From contig CAJLYL010000019.1 of the NCBI GenBank assembly GCA_905210855.1, positions 1 through 25,907 on the forward strand: 25,907 nt of DNA, read 5' to 3'. Position numbers and translations under genes: made by a program. This DNA comes from an uncultured Clostridia bacterium. GTDB lineage: Bacteria; Bacillota; Clostridia; UMGS1810. Shown here in pieces: positions 15,422 to 22,847 of the stretch. The notes beneath the pieces were generated by a model, which saw only the letters and a list, made by a program, of their open reading frames with translations, searched no databases and had not been told where the DNA came from. The stretch's first letter is position 1. Every line of letters begins with the position of its first letter.

Positions 15422-16225
15422 ATGAACGATTTGCAATATCATGAAAAAATGCAGCGCGGCACACCGGATTTTCCGATAGAGCTTTATGTGATAGATTCAT
15501 CCCATCCGCGCTACCGTATGCAGATGCACTGGCACGACGAGCCCGAGATAATCCGCGTAACGCGCGGCAGGCTCACCCTGCGCCTGGACGGGAGCGAGCT
15601 CACCCTGGGCGAAAACCGCAGCGTATTCATCGGCGGCGGAGTGCTGCACAGCGCCGAGCCGACCGACTGCAATTACGAGTGTCTTGTGTTCGCACCGGAG
15701 CTAATCAGCAATGCCGTGTGCATGGCGCTGATGAAAAAACACATAGCAAAGCATACAGCCGAAAACAGCAAAAACATAAACAAGCTGTTCACCTGCATGA
15801 AATCGCGCGAATACGGATACGAGCTGGAGACGGTGGGCAGACTGTGCCTTGCCGCCGCTGACATAGTCAGAAAGGGAGAGGGCGTTACAACCGCCCAAAA
15901 CCAAAAGGCAAACAAAATCAAATCCGCAATGCGGCTGATAGAAAACAGCTATGCCTCGAAAATCACCCTGGACGACATGGCAAAGGCGTGCCGCCTCAGC
16001 CCAAACTATTTTTGCAGATATTTCCGCGAGATTGTCGGGCAAACGCCGTTTGAATACCTCACCGAGTACCGCATAGAGACCGCGTGCGAAATGCTGCTCG
16101 GCGGCAGCGCAAGCGTAACCGAGGTGTGCCTGTCGTGCGGCTTCAACGATTTGAGCTATTTTATCCACATATTCAAAAAATACAAAGGTATGTCCCCGAG
16201 GACATATATAAAAAGCCATGAGTAA
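15422..16225 (+). CDS. AraC-family transcriptional regulator with cupin sensor domain, 267 aa
   Basis: This is a DNA-binding regulator. Residues 1-100 form an AraC-type cupin: YRMQMHWHDEPEIIRVTRG, LTLRLDGSELTLGENRSVF, GGGVLHSAEP. The C-terminal 100 residues hold the double HTH: KITLDDMAKACRLSPNYFCR, YFREIVGQTPFEYLTEYRIE, ACEML, VTEVCLSCGFNDLSYFIHIF, KKYKGMSPRTY. The family typically senses a sugar or related ligand; none is indicated here. A GTG at 15413 is also in frame, but ATG 15422 has GGTGA 5 bases upstream. The last codons (KSHE, stop) lie inside a terminator palindrome shared with the convergent gene. Confidence 0.92.
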   Translation: MNDLQYHEKMQRGTPDFPIELYVIDSSHPRYRMQMHWHDEPEIIRVTRGRLTLRLDGSELTLGENRSVFIGGGVLHSAEPTDCNYECLVFAPELISNAVCMALMKKHIAKHTAENSKNINKLFTCMKSREYGYELETVGRLCLAAADIVRKGEGVTTAQNQKANKIKSAMRLIENSYASKITLDDMAKACRLSPNYFCRYFREIVGQTPFEYLTEYRIETACEMLLGGSASVTEVCLSCGFNDLSYFIHIFKKYKGMSPRTYIKSHE

Positions 16226-16252
16226 TTTTTTCGTTACTCATGGCTTTTTATA
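16207..16252. terminator. Bidirectional terminator embedded in two convergent ORF ends
   Basis: Arms 16207-16225 and 16234-16252 form a perfect 19-bp stem with an 8-base T-rich loop, ending in a T-run in both directions. The plus-strand stop TAA (16223-16225) and the minus-strand stop TAA (16234-16236) pair with each other next to the loop, so both proteins end in KSHE. Confidence 0.93.
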
Positions 16253-17496
16253 ATTATAACAGGAAAATCCGCATCCTCAAGCCGTGCGCGGACAGCGCCC
16301 GTGAGCGCCCAGTCGGAAGAGGTGACGGCGGCAATGTGCTCTGCGTGGTTTGACGGCGAATCCGAATAGTAGAGCGGAGCGGCGGAGAGATCATATGCCG
16401 CGCCGCCGGATATTCTTTCGCAAAGCTCATCAAGCAGCCCTTCGTCCAAAACCGTGACCCGATAATAGGCGCAAAACTCATTTGCCGAAACTATTACAAA
16501 CACCGAGCAGGCGGCGCAGAGAAAAATCCGCCGCACCCTGCCGCCTATGCAATCGAGCAGAGCAAAAAATCCGATGAGCGGCACAACAAGACAGCGAAAA
16601 GGCACATTGCCGCCGGAGAGCACAAGCGGCGCAAAAGAGAGCGCCGAAACCGCCGCGCCGTACCACGGCTTTGCGCGGTCGGCCTTAGGGCTGTCGCAGC
16701 CGCAGAGCCACACCGCCGCAAACGGCAGCGGGGCAAGCCCTAAAAAAGGCGCGGCATCTGCAAAGGCATATGCGGCGGCAGCGGCGCACTGCGCAAAACG
16801 GAGCGGAAACGACAAAAGATTATCCGCCGTGACAGCAGCGCGAAAGCCGAATACGCTGAAGCGGCTGAAGCACAGATACCACACGCCGAGCAGACACATA
16901 TCCGCCGCGGCGGCGACGGTATAGAACGGTCGCCGCTTTGCGTATGAGACAAAGCAAACCGTGACAAAGCAGAAAACCGCCGTCTGTTCATAAAAGCAAT
17001 ACGACAAAAAGCAGAGTATGACAAAGGCAATTTTGTTCGGCAGCGAATTTTTTTCCGATATCAAGCCGAGTGTGACGGCAGCGGCGAACATTCCGCCCAC
17101 AATCCGCGTGGACGCGGAGAGCCACATTGTCCCCTCTATATTCAGCGGACAGAGCGCCGCAAGATACATGAAAACACTGCCAAGGCGTATGCCGCACCGC
17201 GCAAGAGAAAACCGCAGCAAAAGCAGCGACACAAGATAAAGAAGCGAAAACAGCGCATAGAGCACCCCGAGATTTTCCCAAAAGCGCGACCACAGGGCAA
17301 TATCCAGAAACGACGCCGCCGGACGCGCCGCAAACAGGCCTATGCCGAAAAAGATATCCTTTACAGGATTGGCATGAAGGCTGTAAACGTGATACTGAAT
17401 GTAGTCGTCAAGCATGGGGCGGTACGGATATAGCAGCCGCAGGGAGTAAATGAGCGCAAGCGGAATATCGGCTGAGCAAAAAAATTTATTTTTCAT
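16234..17496 (-). CDS. Polytopic membrane protein, GT-C-like, 420 aa
   Basis: The protein is an integral membrane protein with about ten hydrophobic spans. The first loop after the N-terminal span contains YPYRPMLDDYIQYHVY; an acidic pair in the first extracytoplasmic loop is typical of GT-C glycosyltransferases that use polyprenyl-linked sugars. A second loop carries WLSASTRIVGG. The C-terminal soluble tail ends FPVIIIKSHE. I do not recognise a specific named family; a GT-C or DUF6056-like membrane protein is the best guess. It overlaps the upstream polyprenyl-phosphate-type glycosyltransferase by 11 bases. That enzyme could supply the lipid-linked sugar that this protein transfers outside the cell (inference). 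Confidence 0.65.
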   Translation of the reverse strand: MKNKFFCSADIPLALIYSLRLLYPYRPMLDDYIQYHVYSLHANPVKDIFFGIGLFAARPAASFLDIALWSRFWENLGVLYALFSLLYLVSLLLLRFSLARCGIRLGSVFMYLAALCPLNIEGTMWLSASTRIVGGMFAAAVTLGLISEKNSLPNKIAFVILCFLSYCFYEQTAVFCFVTVCFVSYAKRRPFYTVAAAADMCLLGVWYLCFSRFSVFGFRAAVTADNLLSFPLRFAQCAAAAAYAFADAAPFLGLAPLPFAAVWLCGCDSPKADRAKPWYGAAVSALSFAPLVLSGGNVPFRCLVVPLIGFFALLDCIGGRVRRIFLCAACSVFVIVSANEFCAYYRVTVLDEGLLDELCERISGGAAYDLSAAPLYYSDSPSNHAEHIAAVTSSDWALTGAVRARLEDADFPVIIIKSHE

Positions 17497-18160
17497 TGCG
17501 TATCCTCATGAGCGCCGACAGCATTTTCAGCGAATCGCCGAAAAAACGTACATGGCTTTTGCCGTGCTCCGCCACGGTGACGTATATGGACGACACGGTG
17601 TAGCCGCCGCGGCGCAGTAGCATGGCAAGCTCCGCGTCATAGGCAAAGCCGTCCTCACGCAGGGTGTAGGCGGCGTATTTTGCCGCGCAGTGCGACAAAG
17701 CCTTAAATCCGCACTGAAAATCGACGCGGCGTATGCCGAGCGCAGCGGAGGCAACCGCGCGATAACAGAGTGACGCGGCACGGCGAAACGGCGGATAATC
17801 TCCGTCAAAACGCCGCTTGCCGAAAACCGCGTCGCTGTGCGCCAGGTGAGGCAGCACATAGCCGATGTTGCACGCCTTGTCCGCGCCGTCGGCGTCCATT
17901 ATGATCACCGCCGCGCCGTTTGCTTCGGCAAGACCGCGCCTGACGGCACTGCCCTTGCCGCGGTTGCGCTCCGCAGCGAGCACACGCACACCGTCTGCCG
18001 CACGCGCCAGCAGCACCGTGGAATCCGTGCTTCCGTCATCGGAGACGATTATTTCAGCATTCATTCGGGTCAGTTTAAAATATGTTATCAGGTCATTGAT
18101 TGTATTTTTTATGTTTTCCGCCTCATTGTAGGCAGGAATAACCACGGATACATCGAACAT
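17486..18160 (-). CDS. Dolichyl/polyprenyl-phosphate-type glycosyltransferase (GT2), 224 aa
   Basis: This enzyme transfers a sugar from a nucleotide sugar to a polyprenyl phosphate on the cytoplasmic side. It starts FDVSVVIPAYNEAENIKNTI, then has IIVSDDGSTDSTV, ERNRGKGSAVRRGL, and the metal motif IIMDADGADK. FGKRRFDGDYPPFRRAASLC and VDFQCGFKALSHCAA match the ALG5/DPG-synthase branch (usually TQCGFK). No C-terminal membrane spans are present. ATG 18160 is preferred over the in-frame GTG at 18169: it gives the family N-terminus and has GGTGA 5 bases upstream. It overlaps the following membrane-protein gene by 11 bases. Confidence 0.85.
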   Translation of the reverse strand: MFDVSVVIPAYNEAENIKNTINDLITYFKLTRMNAEIIVSDDGSTDSTVLLARAADGVRVLAAERNRGKGSAVRRGLAEANGAAVIIMDADGADKACNIGYVLPHLAHSDAVFGKRRFDGDYPPFRRAASLCYRAVASAALGIRRVDFQCGFKALSHCAAKYAAYTLREDGFAYDAELAMLLRRGGYTVSSIYVTVAEHGKSHVRFFGDSLKMLSALMRIRNEK

Positions 18161-18238
18161 ATAAATCACCGTAAATTATTTTTTGACGATTGAGATAATT
18201 TTATGTATACCCGACGATAATCGGAGAAAAATAATGAC

Positions 18239-18346
18239 ATGAATAATGATAACCGCGAAAAAACAAAAAATTTATTTAAGTGTATATTGATTGCGCTGAT
18301 ATGGGATGCGAATATTGTGTTGCTGCTTATGGGCATATCCCGCTGA
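18239..18346 (+). CDS. Possible small membrane peptide, 35 aa
   Basis: The ORF has a basic N-terminus (MNNDNREKTKNLFK) followed by one hydrophobic span (CILIALIWDANIVLLLMGI) and a terminal SR. Upstream are TTGACG (18183-18188) and TATACC (18206-18211) with a 17-base spacer. GGAG lies 12 bases before the ATG, which is far, but it is 7 bases before a minimal ORF ATG-ACA-TGA that overlaps this ATG, so reinitiation is possible. GGCATA/TATGCC with seven Ts follows (18331-18364). The layout resembles a small toxic or regulatory membrane peptide, but the ORF is short enough to be chance. Confidence 0.35.
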   Translation: MNNDNREKTKNLFKCILIALIWDANIVLLLMGISR

Positions 18347-18364
18347 TTATGCCGCCGTTTTTTT
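18331..18364 (+). terminator. Weak candidate terminator after the 35-aa ORF
   Basis: GGCATA (18332-18337) pairs with TATGCC (18348-18353), followed by GCCG and a run of seven Ts. The stem is only 6 bp and is separated from the T-run by 4 bases, so it is weak. Confidence 0.4.
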
Positions 18365-18383
18365 AATATCCTTTTTTTATGCA

Positions 18384-18411
18384 TTGACATTTTCGGATTA
18401 GGTGATATAAT
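18384..18411 (+). promoter_or_regulatory. Upstream sigma-A promoter (P1) before nrdD
   Basis: TTGACA (18384-18389) and TATAAT (18406-18411) are perfect hexamers with a 16-base spacer. The 120 bases after it (18412-18535) hold no recognised RNA and no convincing ORF, so it is probably a second promoter for nrdDG, or it starts an unknown small RNA. Confidence 0.75.
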
Positions 18412-18535
18412 TAAATATGTTCGATATTTTGAGCCTGACTTTTCTTAATTTCCAGCAGCACGATTTTTTGTAACAAATTACTATAACCCCAAACCGCCGC
18501 TGCCGTCTGCATTTTAAAACAAGCTTTAAAAAAAT

Positions 18536-18583
18536 CATCAAAATATTGTGTTTATGTGTTGACATTTCCACTATATATGGTAT
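18536..18583 (+). promoter_or_regulatory. Tandem NrdR-like boxes in the nrdD promoter
   Basis: CATCAAAATATTGTGT (18536-18551) and CCACTATATATGGTAT (18568-18583) match the NrdR-box consensus ACACWATATATWGTGT at 12 and 13 of 16 positions. Their starts are 32 bases apart (about three helical turns), the spacing known for NrdR. One box abuts the -35 and the other fills the spacer and -10, so binding would block RNA polymerase. Confidence 0.75.
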
Positions 18584-18586
18584 AAT
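18559..18586 (+). promoter_or_regulatory. Main nrdDG promoter (P2)
   Basis: TTGACA (18559-18564) and TATAAT (18581-18586) are perfect with a 16-base spacer, overlapping the NrdR-like boxes. Transcription should start near 18593, leaving a leader of roughly 130 bases. Confidence 0.88.
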
Positions 18587-18720
18587 TAATATTGCAAATA
18601 CAAAAACAATAAAAGCAACTTGTTTCGTTCATCGGATTCGTTTTTGCACCACATCGAATCGGGAGCGTATTTTTTTGCCGCCCGGCGGCACAAGATTTAT
18701 ATATCGGGAGGATTACAGTC
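18587..18720 (+). other. nrdD 5' leader with two small hairpins
   Basis: GATTCG and CGAATC pair around a loop near 18636-18665, and TGCCGC/GCGGCA form a tight hairpin near 18678-18692. Neither is followed by a T-run. No known riboswitch class is recognised. GGGAGG precedes the GTG start by 9 bases. Confidence 0.4.
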
Positions 18721-20901
18721 GTGAAAATTATCAAAAGGAGCGGTACGGAAGCCACATTCGACATATCAAAAATAATTGTGGCTATTACAAAGGCAAACAA
18801 CAGCGTTGCGCAGAATGTGCGCCTGAGCACGGAGCAGATACGCGAGATTGCGGACAAGGTATCCGCGGAATGCCTCAGCGCAACAAGAGCGCTCAGCGTC
18901 GAGGAGATACAGGACCTTGTGGAAAACGAAATAATGGACAGAAAGGCGTTCACCGTAGCAAGGGCATACATTACATATCGCTATACCCGTGCGCTCGTGC
19001 GCAAGACCAACACGACCGACGACCAAATCCTCACCCTCATAGAGTGCAACAACGAGGAAGTGAAGCAGGAAAATTCCAACAAGAACCCTACCGTGAACAG
19101 CGTTCAGCGCGACTACATGGCAGGCGAAATAAGCAAGGATATCACCAAGAGGCTTCTTCTGCCTCAGGACATCGTCAAGGCGCATGAGGAAGGGCTGATA
19201 CATTTTCACGACGCGGACTATTTTGCCCAGCATATGCACAACTGCGACCTGGTGAACCTTGAGGATATGCTGCAAAACGGCACGGTTATATCGGGAACCA
19301 TGATAGAGAAGCCGCACAGCTTTTCAACGGCGTGCAATATTGCCACGCAGATAATTGCGCAGGTGGCGTCGTCGCAGTACGGCGGTCAGAGCATATCGCT
19401 GACCCATCTTGCTCCGTTTGTGGACGTGAGCCGCAAAAAAATCCGCCGCGATGTGGAAGTGGAGATAGCTGCCATGAATGCAGCGCCGAATGAAGAGGTC
19501 GTTGCCGAGATAGTTGAAAAAAGACTGCGCGCCGAGATAGAAAAAGGCTGCCAGATGATTCAGTATCAGGTGGTAACGCTGATGACGACAAACGGTCAGG
19601 CGCCGTTTGTGACGGTGTTTATGTACCTGAACGAGGCAAAGGACGCGCAGACAAAGCACGACCTTGCAATGATAATAGAGGAGATGCTCCGTCAGCGCAT
19701 AGTGGGCGTAAAGAATGAAGCCGGCGTGTGGATTACTCCGGCATTCCCCAAGCTAATATATGTGCTTGAGGAGGACAATATACACGAGGATTCCAAGTAT
19801 TATTACCTGACCCGTCTTGCGGCGAAATGCACCGCAAAGCGCATGGTGCCCGATTACATATCCGAAAAAATGATGCTGCGCCTCAAGGTAGACAAAAACG
19901 GCGAAGGTCACTGCTACACCTGCATGGGCTGCCGCTCATTCCTCACTCCGTATGTTGATCCGGAGACGAACAAGCCGAAGTATTACGGCAGATTCAATCA
20001 GGGCGTCGTTACGATAAACCTTGTTGATGTGGCACTCTCGTCCGGCGGAGACATGGAGAAGTTCTGGAAGATATTTGACGAAAGGCTCGACCTGTGCTAC
20101 CGCGCGCTCATGTGCCGCCACAACAGACTCAAGGGTACGCTGAGCGACGCCGCACCGATACTTTGGCAGTACGGCGCTCTGGCAAGGCTCAAGAAGGGTG
20201 AAAAAATAGACAAACTGCTCTACGGCGGATATTCCACAATATCCCTCGGCTACGCCGGACTTTACGAGTGCGTAAAGTACATGACGGGCAAATCGCACAC
20301 GGATCCGGCGGCAACTCCGTTTGCAATAAGCGTGATGAAATATCTCAACAAAGCGACAAACGAATGGAAAGCAAAGGAGAACATAGATTTCAGCATCTAC
20401 GGCACTCCTCTGGAGTCAACCACATACAAATTCTCAAAGTGTCTGCAAAAAAGATTTGGCGTAATACCGGGAATCACGGACAAAAACTACATAACAAACA
20501 GCTATCATGTTCATGTGACTGAGAAGATAGACGCATTTGAAAAGCTGGCGTTTGAATCGCAGTTCCAGGAGCTTTCCCCGGGCGGCGCGATAAGCTATGT
20601 GGAAGTGCCCAATATGCAAAACAACATCGACGCGGTAATCGCCGTTATGAAATTCATCTACGACAACATCATGTACGCAGAGCTGAACACAAAATCCGAT
20701 TACTGTCAGGCATGCGGATTTGACGGCGAAATTCAGATTAAAACAGACGCAGACGGAAAACTCATCTGGCAGTGTCCCAACTGCGGCAACACAGACCAGA
20801 CAAAAATGAATGTGGCAAGGCGCACCTGCGGCTACATAGGCACGCAGTTCTGGAACCAGGGCCGCACCCAGGAGATAAAAGAAAGAGTTCTTCATCTGTA
20901 A
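18721..20901 (+). CDS. nrdD: Anaerobic (class III) ribonucleoside-triphosphate reductase, 726 aa
   Basis: NrdD is an oxygen-sensitive glycyl-radical enzyme that reduces ribonucleotides to deoxyribonucleotides. An ATP-cone allosteric domain fills residues 3-95 (KRSGTEATFDISKIIVAITK). The catalytic barrel contains LIHFHDADYFAQHMHNCDLV, GGQSISLTH and YTCMGCRSFL. A C-terminal zinc site is formed by C662, C665, C685 and C688 (CQACGFDG, CPNCGN). The radical site is RTCGYIG with Gly704, equivalent to Gly681 of the E. coli enzyme. GTG start at 18721 with GGGAGG upstream. nrdG follows after 15 bases; regulation by NrdR is predicted from the promoter. Confidence 0.97.
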   Translation: MKIIKRSGTEATFDISKIIVAITKANNSVAQNVRLSTEQIREIADKVSAECLSATRALSVEEIQDLVENEIMDRKAFTVARAYITYRYTRALVRKTNTTDDQILTLIECNNEEVKQENSNKNPTVNSVQRDYMAGEISKDITKRLLLPQDIVKAHEEGLIHFHDADYFAQHMHNCDLVNLEDMLQNGTVISGTMIEKPHSFSTACNIATQIIAQVASSQYGGQSISLTHLAPFVDVSRKKIRRDVEVEIAAMNAAPNEEVVAEIVEKRLRAEIEKGCQMIQYQVVTLMTTNGQAPFVTVFMYLNEAKDAQTKHDLAMIIEEMLRQRIVGVKNEAGVWITPAFPKLIYVLEEDNIHEDSKYYYLTRLAAKCTAKRMVPDYISEKMMLRLKVDKNGEGHCYTCMGCRSFLTPYVDPETNKPKYYGRFNQGVVTINLVDVALSSGGDMEKFWKIFDERLDLCYRALMCRHNRLKGTLSDAAPILWQYGALARLKKGEKIDKLLYGGYSTISLGYAGLYECVKYMTGKSHTDPAATPFAISVMKYLNKATNEWKAKENIDFSIYGTPLESTTYKFSKCLQKRFGVIPGITDKNYITNSYHVHVTEKIDAFEKLAFESQFQELSPGGAISYVEVPNMQNNIDAVIAVMKFIYDNIMYAELNTKSDYCQACGFDGEIQIKTDADGKLIWQCPNCGNTDQTKMNVARRTCGYIGTQFWNQGRTQEIKERVLHL

Positions 20902-20916
20902 TACTAAGAGGCAATT

Positions 20917-21441
20917 ATGAACTACGGAGAGATAAAAAACTGCGACATAGCAAACGGCATCGGCGTGAGAGTATCCCTGTTTGTATCGGGCTGCACCCAC
21001 AGGTGCAAAAACTGCTTTAACGAGCAGACATGGGATTTCAATTTCGGCGAGCCGTTTACGCCGCAGACAGAGCAAAAAATAATAGATATGCTGGCACCGT
21101 CATATATTGACGGGCTGACGGTTCTCGGCGGCGAACCGTTTGAGCCGAGCAATCAGAGGGCGCTGCTTCCTTTTATAAAGATGGTGCGCAGCAAATATCC
21201 GCAAAAGAGCATATGGTTTTACAGCGGCTATCTCTTTGACAAAGAACTGCTGGGAGAAAGCCGTGCGCGCTGCGAATGTACGGACGAATTGCTGTCATAT
21301 ATAGATGTGCTTGTGGACGGCGAATATGTTGAGGAGAAAAAAAACATCTCTCTCAGCTTCCGCGGCTCGGAGAATCAGCGGATAATAGATGTGCCGGCAA
21401 GTCTCGGTGCAAACGCCGTCGTTACAAAACAATACCGATAA
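20917..21441 (+). CDS. nrdG: Anaerobic ribonucleotide reductase activating protein, 174 aa
   Basis: NrdG is a radical-SAM activase that generates the glycyl radical on NrdD. The cluster motif CTHRCKNC (C26, C30, C33) is intact, after NYGEIKNCDIANGIGVRVSL, which is typical of the family. LTVLGGEPFEPSNQ is the glycine-rich SAM-binding segment, then IWFYSGYLFD and IDVLVDGEYVEEKKN. Length is normal. It sits 15 bases after nrdD in the same operon. The transcript then runs through hairpin repeat B to the terminator at 21601-21640. Confidence 0.96.
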   Translation: MNYGEIKNCDIANGIGVRVSLFVSGCTHRCKNCFNEQTWDFNFGEPFTPQTEQKIIDMLAPSYIDGLTVLGGEPFEPSNQRALLPFIKMVRSKYPQKSIWFYSGYLFDKELLGESRARCECTDELLSYIDVLVDGEYVEEKKNISLSFRGSENQRIIDVPASLGANAVVTKQYR

Positions 21442-21469
21442 TCGGAATTTACAGGCTTAATTCCTGCAA

Positions 21470-21561
21470 GGATGAATGTGTATATTTTATTTTAACAAAG
21501 CGACTTCAGCGCTACTGCACTGCTGTCCGAGCGACTTAAAATAAAATATACACATTCATCC
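21470..21561. repeat. Conserved-core hairpin repeat, copy B
   Basis: Arms 21470-21494 and 21537-21561 form a perfect 25-bp stem around a 42-base loop. Core 21505-21531 is identical to the 27-base core of copy A, although the arms differ. AGCGACTT occurs twice in the same orientation (21499-21506 and 21530-21537), bracketing the core at 31-base spacing. AATTTACA (21446-21453) and TGTAAATT (21565-21572) form a further outer inverted repeat. It lies 28 bases past the nrdG stop, before the real terminator. Confidence 0.95.
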
Positions 21562-21600
21562 GATGTAAATTGGATTTTGTCAGTCTAAATTCCATTCCGG

Positions 21601-21640
21601 ACACTGTGAAGTTTCCCTATCACTTCGCAGTGTATTTTTA
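21601..21640 (+). terminator. Intrinsic terminator of nrdDG
   Basis: ACACTGTGAAGT (21601-21612) pairs with ACTTCGCAGTGT (21622-21633), 12 bp with one G-U pair, followed by ATTTTTATAAATTTT. Confidence 0.88.
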
Positions 21641-21669
21641 TAAATTTTACTCAAAAGGCAATTAATATA

Positions 21670-21698
21670 TTTACATTTCATTCATAATGTGATAATAT
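21670..21698 (+). promoter_or_regulatory. Promoter of the sodium-pump subunit genes
   Basis: TTTACA (21670-21675) and TAATAT (21693-21698) are separated by 17 bases, about 40 bases upstream of the start codon at 21738. Confidence 0.65.
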
Positions 21699-21737
21699 AA
21701 GAAACAAGCACAAAAACATATTTGGAGGTATGTAATT

Positions 21738-22835
21738 TTGGAATTTCTGTTATCAAACATAGGTGACATCACCTGGCAGATGATTGTCATGTGGGCAATC
21801 GGCGGAGTGCTCATCTACCTTGCCATAGCAAAGGACATGGAGCCGACCCTGCTTCTGCCGATGGGCTTCGGCGCAATACTGGTCAATCTGCCTAACTCCG
21901 GCGCAATAGGCGTTGACGGAGCATTGCAAACGCTGTATGACGCCGGCATAGCCAACGAGCTTTTTCCGCTCATCCTGTTCATAGGCATAGGCGCGATGAT
22001 AGATTTCGGCCCGCTGCTCTCAAACCCCAAGCTGATGATTTTCGGCGCGGCGGCGCAGTTCGGCATATTTTTCACTCTATGCACTGCGTCCATCTTCTTT
22101 GACATAAACGACGCGGCTTCCATAGCCGTCATAGGCGCGGCGGACGGCCCGACATCTATCGTCGTTGCCAATATGCTTAACTCAAAATACCTCGGCGCAA
22201 TAATGGTGGCAGCATACTCGTATATGGCGCTGGTGCCCATAATTCAGCCGCCGGTTATAAAACTGCTCACCACAAAAAAAGAGCGCCTCATACGCATGGA
22301 ATACAAGGAACAGCAGGTGTCCAAAACCACAAAGATACTCTTCCCCATAATCATAACCGTGATTGCAGGTCTTGTGGCACCCGATTCTGTGGCGCTGATA
22401 GGCTTTCTCATGTTCGGCAACCTGATAAGGGAGTGCGGCGTGCTCAATTCGCTTTCCGAAACCGCGCAAAAGGTGCTTGCAAACCTCATCACGATATTCC
22501 TCGGCATCACCATCGCCACCAAAATGCAGGCAGAGCTGTTTTTGCAGATTGACACTCTCATCATCTTGGGTCTCGGGCTTGTAGCATTCATGTTCGATAC
22601 CGCCGGCGGAGTGATATTTGCAAAGATACTGAATATCTTCCTCAAAAAGAAGATTAACCCGATGATAGGCGCGGCAGGCATTTCGGCATTCCCCATGTCC
22701 GGCAGAACAGTTCACAAAATGGGTCTTGCCGAGGATAATCAGAATTTTCTGCTCATGCATTCAATCGGCGTTAATGTTTCCGGTCAGATTGCCTCGGTTA
22801 TTGCCGGCGGTCTGATACTCAATTTCTTCATGTAA
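21738..22835 (+). CDS. Sodium ion-translocating decarboxylase beta subunit (OadB/GcdB/MmdB type), 365 aa
   Basis: This is the membrane subunit that couples decarboxylation of a biotin-bound carboxyl group to Na+ export. It has about nine hydrophobic spans. Family hallmarks are GFGAILVNLPNSG, LFIGIGAMIDFGPLLSNP, the conserved AVIGAADGPTSIVVANML (about residues 130-147, with the Na+-site aspartate), and GAAGISAFPMSGRTVHKMG (about 315-333) with the conserved Asn, Ser and Arg of the Na+ path nearby. LLMHSIGVNVSGQIASVIAGG ends the protein. Start is TTG at 21738 with GGAGG 9 bases upstream; a nearby ATG is followed at once by a stop. No carboxyltransferase (alpha) or biotin-carrier gene is in the window, so the substrate (oxaloacetate, methylmalonyl-CoA or glutaconyl-CoA) is undetermined. 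Confidence 0.93.
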   Translation: MEFLLSNIGDITWQMIVMWAIGGVLIYLAIAKDMEPTLLLPMGFGAILVNLPNSGAIGVDGALQTLYDAGIANELFPLILFIGIGAMIDFGPLLSNPKLMIFGAAAQFGIFFTLCTASIFFDINDAASIAVIGAADGPTSIVVANMLNSKYLGAIMVAAYSYMALVPIIQPPVIKLLTTKKERLIRMEYKEQQVSKTTKILFPIIITVIAGLVAPDSVALIGFLMFGNLIRECGVLNSLSETAQKVLANLITIFLGITIATKMQAELFLQIDTLIILGLGLVAFMFDTAGGVIFAKILNIFLKKKINPMIGAAGISAFPMSGRTVHKMGLAEDNQNFLLMHSIGVNVSGQIASVIAGGLILNFFM

Positions 22836-22847
22836 GGGGTGGCAGAT

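Noticed and set aside
18166..18390. 74-codon minus-strand ORF upstream of the GT2 gene
   Set aside because: Low-complexity AT-rich reading with no SD or family resemblance; it overlaps a more plausible plus-strand small ORF and promoter.
18417..18473. Leaderless 18-codon ORF at the predicted start site of promoter P1
   Set aside because: No SD, no recognisable features, and short enough to be chance.
18672..18695. TGCCGC/GCGGCA hairpin before nrdD as a terminator
   Set aside because: The T-run precedes the hairpin on the plus strand and there is none after it on either strand.
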